Of a DNA stretch of 64,000 nucleotides, positions 56,255 to 64,000 are shown in pieces. Both the position numbers and the translations under genes were made by a program. Under the pieces are notes generated by a model. The model was given only the letters and a program-made list of their open reading frames with translations. It was not told the DNA's origin and did no database searches. Source of the DNA: Pseudomonas cavernicola (GTDB taxonomy: Bacteria; Pseudomonadota; Gammaproteobacteria; Pseudomonadales; Pseudomonadaceae); NCBI RefSeq assembly GCF_003596405.1, contig NZ_QYUR01000002.1, forward strand, positions 822,501-886,500, written 5' to 3'. Numbering within the stretch: position 1 is the stretch's first letter; each line of letters opens with the position of its first letter.

Positions 56255-58639
56255 ATGAAACGCACCCTAACTGTCCTCGCCGTGGTGGTTACTGCTGTGG
56301 CTGCCGGCGCGACCTGGTATGTCCACAGCAAGCAGCCGGTCCGCGACGGCCAAGCGCAGATCGCGCATCTGCAGGCGGCGGTCAGCGTGCGTTACGACGA
56401 ACGCGGCGTGCCACATATCAAGGCCCAGAACGAAGCGGATATGTACCGCGCGCTGGGCTATGTGCATGCTCAAGATCGCCTGTTCCAGATGGAAATGCTC
56501 CGCCGCCTGGCGCGTGGCGAGCTGGCGGAAGTGCTCGGCGCCAAGCTGCTCGACACCGACCGGCTGTTCCGCACCCTGCGCATCCGCGAGCATGCCGACG
56601 AGTACGTGACCAAGCTCGACAAGCAGTCACCTTCCTGGCTGGCGCTGGAGGCCTATCTGGATGGCATCAACCAATACCAGGCCAGCCACGCCAAACCTGT
56701 CGAGTTCGACCTGCTGGGGATCGAGCCGCGCCCCTTCACCGCGGAAGATACCGTCAGCGTTGCCGGTTACATGGCCTACAGCTTTGCCGCGGCCTTGCGC
56801 ACCGAGCCGGTATTGACCTATGTGCGTGATGAACTGGGCGCCAATTATCTGAAGGTGTTCGACCTCGACTGGCACCCACAAGGCGTAGTCGGTCAAGCGA
56901 GCCTGGCCGCCAGCGACTGGAAAGACCTCAACGCCATCGCCCGGATCAGCCAGCAGGCGCTGGTCGAAGCTGGCCTGCCGCAGTTCGAGGGCAGCAACGC
57001 CTGGGCCATCGCCGGCAACCGCAGCCAAAGCGGCAAGCCGCTGCTGGCCGGCGACCCGCATATCCGCTTCGCCGTGCCAGCGGTGTGGTACGAGGCGCAG
57101 CTGTCTGCGCCGGGCTTCGAGCTGTACGGTCACCACCAGGCGCTCAACCCCTTCGCCTCGCTCGGCCATAACCTGGATTTCGGCTGGAGCCTGACCATGT
57201 TCCAGAACGACGACCTCGACCTGATCGCCGAAAAGGTCAACCCGGCCAACGCCAATCAGGTCTGGTTCAACGGCCAGTGGGTCGAGCTGACAACCAGCGA
57301 GCAGGAAATCCGCGTCAAAGGCGAGGCAGCGGTCAAGCTGACCCTGCGCCAGTCGCCCCACGGCCCGATCATCAACGACGCCCTTGGCGTCAGCGGCGGC
57401 AACACCCCGATCGCCATGTGGTGGGCCTTCCTCGAAACCGAGAACCCGCTGCTCGACGGTTTCTACCAGCTCAACCGCGCCGACAGCCTGGCAAAGATGC
57501 GCAGCGCCGCGGCGAAAATCCAGGCCCCCGGCCTCAACCTGGTCTGGGCCAACGCCAAGGGGGATATCGGCTGGTGGGCAGCCGCGCAGTTGCCAAAACG
57601 CCCGGCCGGGGTGAACCCGAATTTCATCCTCGACGGCAGCACGACTGAAGCGGACAAGAACGGCTTCTATCCGTTCAGCGACAATCCGCAGGAAGAGAAC
57701 CCGGCGCGTGGCTATATCGTCTCCGCCAACTTCCAGCCGGTTTCGCCGACGGCTATGGGGATTCCCGGTTACTACAACCTGCCGGACCGCGGCCAGCGCC
57801 TCAATCAACAGCTGGCCGACAACTCGGTGAAATGGAACCTGGACAACAGCCAGGCGCTGCAACTCGACACCGCCACCGGCTACGGCCCACGCCTGGTCGC
57901 ACCGTTGCTGCCGGTGCTGCGTGAAGTGGTGACGGCGCCGGAAGAACGCGCGCTGCTGGAACAGCTGGCGACCTGGCAAGGCGACCACCCGCTCGGTTCG
58001 ACCAGCGCCACGCTGTTCAACCAGTTGCTGTTCCAACTAGCCGATAGCGCCATGCATGACGAACTCGGCGATGCCTTCTTCGACAACCTGCTGTCGACCC
58101 GCGTGCTCGACGTCGCCTTGCCACGGTTGACGGCAGACGCCGACTCGCCCTGGTGGGACAACCGCAACACGCCGGCACAAGAAAGCCGCGCCGATACCGT
58201 CAAAGCGGCGTGGCAGACCAGCCTCGCCCACCTCAAACAGACCCAGGGCAACGATCCCGCCGGCTGGGACTGGGGCAAGGCCCATACCCTCACCCTCGGC
58301 CATCCGCTCGGTCAGCAAAAGCCGCTGGATAAGCTGTTCAACGTCGGCCCCTTCGCGGCCCCGGGCGGCCACGAAACGCCGAATAACCTCTCCGCCCGTG
58401 TCGGCCCAGCACCCTGGCAAGTGGTCTACGGCCCGTCGACCCGCCGCCTGATCGACTTCGCCGACCCGGCGCACAGCCTCGGCATCAACCCAGTCGGCCA
58501 GAGCGGTGTGCGCTTCGATCAGCACTATGCGGATCAGGCGGAGACTTATATGCAGGGCGGCTACCTGCCGCAGCACTTCGAAGAGTCGGAAGTGGCGGCC
58601 AATACCAAAGGCACGCTAAAACTGATGCCGGCCCAGTAG
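56255..58639 (+). CDS. hacB: Acyl-homoserine-lactone acylase (penicillin amidase family)
   Basis: A 794-residue Ntn-hydrolase precursor. A signal peptide/anchor covers residues 1-24. The alpha subunit contains DERGVPHIKAQNEADMYRAL and YVHAQDRLFQMEMLRRLARG. The autocleavage site and nucleophile serine are in FEGSNAWAIAGNRSQSGKPL near residue 248, and the beta subunit has GDPHIRFAVPAVWYEAQLS. In P. aeruginosa the gene at this position, PA0305, is HacB, which degrades long-chain acyl-homoserine lactones. So the call is family knowledge plus synteny; penicillin or other amides cannot be excluded. It may be regulated by the divergent AraC gene. Confidence 0.9.
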   Translation: MKRTLTVLAVVVTAVAAGATWYVHSKQPVRDGQAQIAHLQAAVSVRYDERGVPHIKAQNEADMYRALGYVHAQDRLFQMEMLRRLARGELAEVLGAKLLDTDRLFRTLRIREHADEYVTKLDKQSPSWLALEAYLDGINQYQASHAKPVEFDLLGIEPRPFTAEDTVSVAGYMAYSFAAALRTEPVLTYVRDELGANYLKVFDLDWHPQGVVGQASLAASDWKDLNAIARISQQALVEAGLPQFEGSNAWAIAGNRSQSGKPLLAGDPHIRFAVPAVWYEAQLSAPGFELYGHHQALNPFASLGHNLDFGWSLTMFQNDDLDLIAEKVNPANANQVWFNGQWVELTTSEQEIRVKGEAAVKLTLRQSPHGPIINDALGVSGGNTPIAMWWAFLETENPLLDGFYQLNRADSLAKMRSAAAKIQAPGLNLVWANAKGDIGWWAAAQLPKRPAGVNPNFILDGSTTEADKNGFYPFSDNPQEENPARGYIVSANFQPVSPTAMGIPGYYNLPDRGQRLNQQLADNSVKWNLDNSQALQLDTATGYGPRLVAPLLPVLREVVTAPEERALLEQLATWQGDHPLGSTSATLFNQLLFQLADSAMHDELGDAFFDNLLSTRVLDVALPRLTADADSPWWDNRNTPAQESRADTVKAAWQTSLAHLKQTQGNDPAGWDWGKAHTLTLGHPLGQQKPLDKLFNVGPFAAPGGHETPNNLSARVGPAPWQVVYGPSTRRLIDFADPAHSLGINPVGQSGVRFDQHYADQAETYMQGGYLPQHFEESEVAANTKGTLKLMPAQ

Positions 58640-58738
58640 GCCGGCTCGAAGCATAAAAAGCTCCGCACTGGCGGTAATGCTGTTCACTTAAGTATGCGTC
58701 TGCGCTTTTTATCCCCTCGCCCCTCCGGGGAGCGGGTT

Positions 58739-58774
58739 AGGGAGAGGGAGAGGGAGAGGGAGAGGGAGAGGGGA
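58739..58774 (+). repeat. GGGAGA tandem hexanucleotide repeat
   Basis: Nearly six copies of GGAGAG in a row, at the end of a CCCCTCGCCCCTCCGGGGAG / CGGGTTAGGGAGAGG piece. The rest of 58640-59141 contains no convincing gene; it includes CGCCCAGTAAAACGGGCG and an AATCGCCCCGGGT stretch that could be an IS remnant, but I cannot place it. Confidence 0.85.
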
Positions 58775-59141
58775 GCATGGCCAAATGAATTCACTTTTGG
58801 CCGAGACTCACTCTCTCCCCCGGCCCCCGCTCCGCGCCCCGGCCTGCACGCGGAGCGTTCAGGCGCTCATCGGCACACGAGCCTGCGGCTCTAAAAACAT
58901 GCCTCCTCGCCCAGTAAAACGGGCGAGGGGGGTCAGGCGCACAGACCTTATGCTGCGAACAAAGTGCTTCATCTGAATAGCCGGTTGCATGGGTTCCGAA
59001 CACCCCGATGAATCGCCCCGGGTCACAGAGCCCAACCAAGGCCGGGTATACGAATGCAACCGCACTGACGACAGGGTTGGAAAAGCATTACTCGCCACTT
59101 GCGGGGGAGAGTCCATATACGACTTGCTAGAGCCCAACTAT

Positions 59142-59837
59142 TTAAGTGCTAAGGGATTTTGCTGCCTCAATGATCAGGGCAGACACTTCAGAAGGTTGAG
59201 AGGCTAACGATGCATGACTGGCTGCCAGTGTGATGGTCTTCCGCGGATTCATTCGGGTGGACATCAACCTCTGGTTCTCGGGGTTGATCATGCGGTCTTC
59301 GCTGGAAATCTGATACCAAGAGGGCTTTGTTTTCCACGCTGGTGTGCTCACGGTGTCGCCAAAAGTACTAGCTAATGGCGCCTTTTGAGTGATAGCCATG
59401 GCCAAGGCTTCGTCAGCAGGCAGGTCTTGGCAGAAACTCTCGTGATACTTGTCGTAGTTGAGCCACAAATAACCATCACTGTCAGGAGTGAGGTTGGCGA
59501 TGGCTGCAGGGGGATGAGCCTGACTAATTCCACCTGGGCTTTCCCCGGCGCCAGGTGCGAAAGCAGCAATAAAGACCAAGCCAACTACGTTTGGTAGATT
59601 GCCCGCTTCTGTAATTACGGCCCCACCGTAGGAGTGCCCAACCAGCAAGACGGGCCCTTGTTGCTGCTTCACCATTTTTCGCGTGCGTTCAGCATCATCA
59701 GCAAGTGATGTGAGTGGCAGTTCAACGGCTCGCAGGTCGGTGTATCCATTTCTGGAGAGATCGATAATCACCTTATTCCAGTGTGCTGCGCCGCCCCAAA
59801 ACCCATGCACAAGGATGATTGTAGGAGATGTGCTCAT
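59142..59837 (-). CDS. Alpha/beta hydrolase
   Basis: A 231-residue serine hydrolase of the pheophorbidase/salicylate-binding or RsbQ-like type. The oxyanion loop is ILVHGFWGGAAHW (residues 8-20), the nucleophile elbow VGHSYGG (about 67-73), and the late aspartate and histidine are in SSEDRMI and AASHASLA. The codons look less GC-rich than those of neighbours, and both flanks are non-coding, so it is probably an acquired gene. The substrate is unknown. Confidence 0.88.
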   Translation of the reverse strand: MSTSPTIILVHGFWGGAAHWNKVIIDLSRNGYTDLRAVELPLTSLADDAERTRKMVKQQQGPVLLVGHSYGGAVITEAGNLPNVVGLVFIAAFAPGAGESPGGISQAHPPAAIANLTPDSDGYLWLNYDKYHESFCQDLPADEALAMAITQKAPLASTFGDTVSTPAWKTKPSWYQISSEDRMINPENQRLMSTRMNPRKTITLAASHASLASQPSEVSALIIEAAKSLST

Positions 59838-60480
59838 TCTGCGACTCCATGGCTGAGAGAGAGGAAAGCCATTTTGCTATACGTCTATAGCTCATTATTC
59901 AAGCGAGTCAATTAGCAGAGGCGGTTACAGGCTTGGTGGATAACATTCCTTATTCTCTCGCCTACCCTCTGACGAGGCCGGGCTTTGTGTCAGCCTGGTG
60001 ACCGCTGAAGGGGTTTATACACCATGGACGGAAAGCCCAATCTGCTCAGTCAGTTCCGGCAGTAGAAGAAGCATAGCTACTCATTTGCCATCGCTCCGCC
60101 CAATGGCTGCTTCACGCCGAAAAGCGCCAGTCATACGGTGGCCATATGGCGCCTTCAGAACCGACTTTCGCCGCTCAAGTCGAACGTCATTGCGTGTTCC
60201 AGTTGAATGCAGCCAGGTGTACAAAGCCCTACCATTGCCTCGTGGCCTGTGTGGCTAGTTCCATTAGTCAATTTCGGCGCCTGAAGCCCCGATACTGCGT
60301 TGCCGCGGATCAAAGTAGCCCAGCTATGACTCGTCACGGCGCCTTGTCTCAGGACTCCAGGCATCCGAACTTGAGTTAACCAACTAGCCGTACAGGCCAC
60401 TAGTCAACACTCAGCACGACTTAACCAGCCTAGCGGGCGGCGGTTTGGCGCAATCGCCGGGGCGGAACGCTTAACCAAGC
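59838..60480. other. Non-coding or degenerate stretch with atypical composition
   Basis: About 640 bases without a gene I can support. Short frames exist on both strands, but none resembles a protein family. The lower GC and disorganised content suggest decayed mobile DNA. The hydrolase promoter probably lies at its left end. Confidence 0.6.
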
Positions 60481-60487
60481 GATAAAA

Positions 60488-60511
60488 AAAGGGCCACCGA
60501 AGTGACCCTTT
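60488..60511 (-). terminator. Rho-independent terminator of the spuEFGH genes
   Basis: On the minus strand AAAGGGTCAC, TTCG loop, GTGGCCCTTT followed by a T-run (seven A on the plus strand). It begins 21 bases after the stop codon of the last permease. Confidence 0.9.
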
Positions 60512-60532
60512 GTTGTGCTAACTCCCGACCGC

Positions 60533-61432
60533 TTAGGCGGCGATTTGCTGTTGCGACGGATCGCGACGGCTGTCCGGCCCCTTCAGCAAGGCCGCACCGG
60601 TGGTTTCATCCATGGCTTGCTGGATGTGGCGCTTGCGCCGTTCTTCGGCCTTACGGCCGAAGAACCAGATCATGAAGGTCATCAGGGACACCGCCAGCAG
60701 GATCAAGCTGGCCACCGCGTTGATCTCCGGCTTCACCCCCAGACGCACGGCGGAGAACACTTCCATCGGCAAGGTGGTGGAACCCGGTCCGGAGACGAAG
60801 CTGGCCAGCACCAGGTCATCCAGCGACAGGGCGAAGGACATCATGCCACCCGCCGCCAGCGAGGGCGCGATCATCGGGATGGTGATCAGGAAGAAGACTT
60901 TCCACGGCTTGGCGCCGAGGTCCATCGCCGCTTCCTCGATCGACAGGTCCAGCTCACGCAAGCGCGCCGACACCACCACTGCCACATAGGCTGCGCAGAA
61001 GGTGGTGTGGGCGATCCAGATGGTGAGGATGCCACGCTCAGCCGGCCAGCCGATCAACTGAGCCATGGCCACGAACAACAGCAACAGCGACAGACCGGTG
61101 ATCACTTCCGGCATCACCAGCGGCGCGGTGACCAGGCCACCGAACAGCGTGCGACCCTTGAAGCGGGTAACCCGGGTCAGCACGAAGGCCGCCAGGGTGC
61201 CCAGCGCGACCGCGGCAATCGCCGTGTAGCAGGCGATTTCCAGCGAGCGCACCACCGAGTTCATCAGTTGAGTGTTGTCGAGCAGACCGACATACCACTT
61301 CACCGACCAGCCGCCCCAGACCGTCACCAGCTTGGAGGCGTTGAACGAGTAGATCACCAGAATCAGCATCGGCAGGTAGATGAATACCAGCCCCAGTACC
61401 AGCATCAGATTCGAGAAACTGAAGCGCTTCAT
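60533..61432 (-). CDS. spuH: Polyamine ABC transporter permease SpuH (PotI type)
   Basis: A 299-residue permease with six hydrophobic helices. The EAA loop is EEAAMDLGAKPWKVFFLITI, and SFALSLDDLVLASFVSGPGS is the conserved PotI segment. A C-terminal tail of about 35 residues is charged. The start overlaps the spuG stop by 4 bases. From memory this is PAO1 PA0304, part of the main spermidine/putrescine uptake system. Confidence 0.93.
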   Translation of the reverse strand: MKRFSFSNLMLVLGLVFIYLPMLILVIYSFNASKLVTVWGGWSVKWYVGLLDNTQLMNSVVRSLEIACYTAIAAVALGTLAAFVLTRVTRFKGRTLFGGLVTAPLVMPEVITGLSLLLLFVAMAQLIGWPAERGILTIWIAHTTFCAAYVAVVVSARLRELDLSIEEAAMDLGAKPWKVFFLITIPMIAPSLAAGGMMSFALSLDDLVLASFVSGPGSTTLPMEVFSAVRLGVKPEINAVASLILLAVSLMTFMIWFFGRKAEERRKRHIQQAMDETTGAALLKGPDSRRDPSQQQIAA

Positions 61433-62337
61433 GCTCTGCCCTCCATTTCCTTCGCCTGACTACGGTTGAACAGAATGATTGGCACTATCAGGATCGCCAG
61501 CATCACCACCGCCAGAGCCGAGGCTACCGGCCAGTCGCGGTTATTGAAGAACTCTTGCCAGAGCACCTTACCGATCATCAATGTCTCCGGCCCGCCGAGC
61601 AGTTCCGGAATCACGAACTCGCCGACTACCGGGATAAACACCAGCATGCAGCCGGCGATGACGCCGTTCTTCGACAGCGGCACGGTGATCTTCCAGAAGC
61701 TGTTGAAGTTGCTCGAACCGAGGTCGGCCGCGGCTTCCAGCAGCGACAGGTCATGTTTGACCAGGTTCGCGTAGAGCGGCAGCACCATAAACGGCAGATA
61801 GGAGTACACCACACCTATGTAGACCGCGAGGTTGGTGTTGAGGATCTGCAGCGGCTCATCGATCAGCCCGAGGCCCATCAGGAAGGCATTCAGCAAACCG
61901 TTGTTGCTGAGAATGCCCATCCAGGCATACACGCGGATCAGGATCGCCGTCCAGGTCGGCATCATGATCAAGAGCAGCAGCACCGTCTGCATTTCCTTGC
62001 TGGAGCGAGCGATGCCGTAGGCCATCGGGAAGCCAATCAGCAGGCAGAGCAAGGTGCTGAAGAAAGCCATCTTCAGCGAGCCCAGATAGGCCGCGATATA
62101 CAGCTCGTCCTCGCCGAGCAGCAGGTAGTTGCCGAGGTTGAGGAGCACCTGCAACTTCTGCTCAACGAAGCTGTAGATCTCGGTATAGGGCGGAATGGCG
62201 ACGTCGGCTTCGGCGAAGCTGATCTTCAGGACGATGAAGAACGGCAGCATGAAGAACAGGAACAGCCAAATGAACGGCACGCCGATGACGACGTGTCGGC
62301 CCCTGGGCAGGAGCCGCTTTAGTTTTCGAGTGTTCAT
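61429..62337 (-). CDS. spuG: Polyamine ABC transporter permease SpuG (PotH type)
   Basis: A 302-residue permease with a charged amino end and six helices. The EAA loop is LEAAADLGSSNFNSFWKITV, followed by FIPVVGEFVIPELLGGPETL, the PotH hallmark. It overlaps spuF and spuH by 4 bases on each side, so the three are coupled. Confidence 0.94.
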   Translation of the reverse strand: MNTRKLKRLLPRGRHVVIGVPFIWLFLFFMLPFFIVLKISFAEADVAIPPYTEIYSFVEQKLQVLLNLGNYLLLGEDELYIAAYLGSLKMAFFSTLLCLLIGFPMAYGIARSSKEMQTVLLLLIMMPTWTAILIRVYAWMGILSNNGLLNAFLMGLGLIDEPLQILNTNLAVYIGVVYSYLPFMVLPLYANLVKHDLSLLEAAADLGSSNFNSFWKITVPLSKNGVIAGCMLVFIPVVGEFVIPELLGGPETLMIGKVLWQEFFNNRDWPVASALAVVMLAILIVPIILFNRSQAKEMEGRA

Positions 62338-63476
62338 GAGCGCAATGCTACCCCGCTATCGTCTTCCCACCAGACGAACACTTCGTCGTTCCAAGTCGGC
62401 CGAGTGCCGCGGCGCTCGGCGTTGGCCGCGAAGGACTGGACGACTTTGCCGCTCGGCAGCTCGACGTAGAACACCGAGTGGCCACCCAGGTAGGCAATGT
62501 CCTGCACCTTGCCACGTGACCAGTTGTACTCGCCGGTCGGTTTTTCGGTGGTGACCAGCAGCTTTTCCGGGCGAATGGCGTAGGTGATGTTCTTGTCCTG
62601 CACCGAGGTGCTGACGCCGTGGCCGACGTAGATGTTGCGCTCCAGCGCCGGGCTGTCGATCACCGCGTGGCCCTCGGCGTCCTCCACCACTTGACCGTCG
62701 AACAGGTTCACGTTGCCGATGAATTCGCAGACCATGCGGCTGGTCGGCGTTTCATAGATGTCGATCGGGCTACCGATCTGCGCGATCCAGCCGAGGTGCA
62801 TGATGGCGATGCGCTCGGCCATGGTCATGGCCTCTTCCTGGTCGTGGGTCACCATCACGCAGGTCACGCCGACCCGCTCGATGATTTCCACCAGTTCCAA
62901 CTGCATCTGCGAGCGCAGCTTCTTGTCCAGCGCGCCCATCGGCTCATCGAGCAGCAGCAGTTTCGGGCTCTTGGCCAGCGAACGGGCCAGGGCCACACGC
63001 TGACGCTGGCCGCCGGACAGCTGATGCGGCTTGCGCTTGGCATACTGGCTCATCTGTACCAGCTTGAGCATCTCGGCCACTCGCGCATCAATCTCGGCGG
63101 CCGGCATTTTGTCCTGCTTCAGGCCGAAGGCGATATTTTGCGCCACGGTCATGTGCGGGAACAGTGCGTAGGACTGGAACATCATGTTGATCGGCCGCTC
63201 GTAAGGCGGCATATCGGTAATGTCTTCACCATCGAGGAAGATCCGGCCCTCGGTTGGACGTTCGAAACCTGCCAGCATCCGCAGCAAGGTGGATTTACCC
63301 GAACCAGAGCCGCCGAGCAGGGCGAAAATCTCGCCCTTGTTGATAGTCAGGGACACATCGTCCACCGCTATAGTCTCGTCGAACTTCTTGGTCACCCGGT
63401 CGATTTTAACCAGCACCTCTTTAGGTTGCTGGTTGCCCTCGAGGGCTTTCTTGTAGGCGCCGGAGGCAACTGCCAT
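62334..63476 (-). CDS. spuF: Polyamine ABC transporter ATPase SpuF (PotG type)
   Basis: A 380-residue ATPase. Walker A is GGSGSGKSTLLRMLAG (about residues 54-69), the signature is LSGGQRQRVALARSL, Walker B LLLDEPMGALDKKL, and the switch histidine lies in [13 protein letters not shown]. The C-terminal TOBE domain ends with the EVFVWWEDDSGVALRS tail. Unlike the ATPase at 36743, its Walker B has the normal DEP. It lies 54 bases after the binding-protein gene, with a hairpin between. Confidence 0.95.
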   Translation of the reverse strand: MAVASGAYKKALEGNQQPKEVLVKIDRVTKKFDETIAVDDVSLTINKGEIFALLGGSGSGKSTLLRMLAGFERPTEGRIFLDGEDITDMPPYERPINMMFQSYALFPHMTVAQNIAFGLKQDKMPAAEIDARVAEMLKLVQMSQYAKRKPHQLSGGQRQRVALARSLAKSPKLLLLDEPMGALDKKLRSQMQLELVEIIERVGVTCVMVTHDQEEAMTMAERIAIMHLGWIAQIGSPIDIYETPTSRMVCEFIGNVNLFDGQVVEDAEGHAVIDSPALERNIYVGHGVSTSVQDKNITYAIRPEKLLVTTEKPTGEYNWSRGKVQDIAYLGGHSVFYVELPSGKVVQSFAANAERRGTRPTWNDEVFVWWEDDSGVALRS

Positions 63477-63499
63477 TACAAAACTCCCAACTTATAGAG

Positions 63500-63522
63500 G
63501 GCCAGGCCACTGCGGTCTGGCC
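63500..63522 (-). other. Hairpin between spuE and spuF
   Basis: On the minus strand GGCCAGACC and GGCCTGGCC form a 9-bp stem with one wobble pair around a five-base loop. No long T-tract follows. Such hairpins between a binding-protein gene and the membrane genes usually keep the upstream transcript abundant. Confidence 0.65.
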
Positions 63523-63530
63523 TTTTGCAC

Positions 63531-64000
<470 letters not shown>

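Noticed and set aside
58989..59207. A 72-codon frame upstream of the hydrolase on the plus strand
   Set aside because: It overlaps the 3' end of the hydrolase on the other strand and has no features of a known small protein.
59998..60400. Short frames on both strands in 59998-60400
   Set aside because: None has a plausible ribosome site or domain; the region looks decayed.

Overview
This is high-GC chromosomal DNA from a Pseudomonas species. From memory, the gene order matches the Pseudomonas aeruginosa PAO1 segment PA0300-PA0372 almost from end to end, read in reverse: M16 peptidases, rsmD, aldehyde dehydrogenase/GMC oxidoreductase, coaD, ferredoxin, ggt, mutM, ilvD, folA, thyA-lgt, ptsP-rppH, ilvA, rpiA, a carP-like gene, polyamine ABC genes, acetylpolyamine deacetylase, carO, serA, an acyl-homoserine-lactone acylase and spuHGFE. 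I ran no database search; family calls rest on motifs, lengths and context.

Layout. 0-9.4 kb: an M16 peptidase pair coupled to rsmD, a YheT-type hydrolase, a TetR regulator divergent from an aldehyde dehydrogenase - Tat lipoprotein - GMC oxidoreductase cluster, then coaD. 9.6-22 kb: ferredoxin, a ggt gene broken by one in-frame stop, mutM, an HDOD protein, rlmI, ilvD, a YfcE-type phosphoesterase, folA and a DUF2868/DUF3482 membrane-protein/GTPase pair. 21.8-34.4 kb: lgt-thyA with a small coupled Cys/His/Asp protein, a TauE/SafE permease, an NRDE protein, rppH-ptsP, two tandem DUF2269 proteins, ilvA, rpiA and a YegP protein. 34.4-44.1 kb: a polyamine uptake operon, an AraC regulator, an acetylpolyamine amidohydrolase, a CarO-like OB-fold protein and two related beta-propeller proteins on either side. 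44.3-47.1 kb: D-2-hydroxyglutarate dehydrogenase divergent from serA; the two enzymes form one serine-synthesis cycle. 47.1-60.5 kb is more variable: an ORF-less group IIC intron just after the serA terminator, DUF523, a DUF6160-like protein, a 2OG-Fe(II) oxygenase, a DUF2059 protein, a lipase-like hydrolase, a MITE beside a DUF6436-like thioredoxin-fold protein, a chemoreceptor, an AraC regulator divergent from an AHL acylase, and one alpha/beta hydrolase in an atypical stretch. 60.5-64 kb: spuHGF and the end of spuE, a second polyamine importer.

The intergenic spaces are full of dispersed repeats. One group has GTAGG/CCTAC edges like REP elements mobilised by RAYT transposases. Another is about 200-240 bp long with inverted-repeat ends and shared inner modules. 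In five genes the TAG stop codon lies inside the GTAGG edge of a repeat or a GTAGG motif.

The most unusual items are the 680-nt group IIC intron without its reverse transcriptase, the 264-bp MITE 11 bp before a start codon, the nonsense codon in ggt, the near-palindromic operator in the aldehyde dehydrogenase promoter, and the repeat-derived stop codons. I saw no tRNA, rRNA or CRISPR array.
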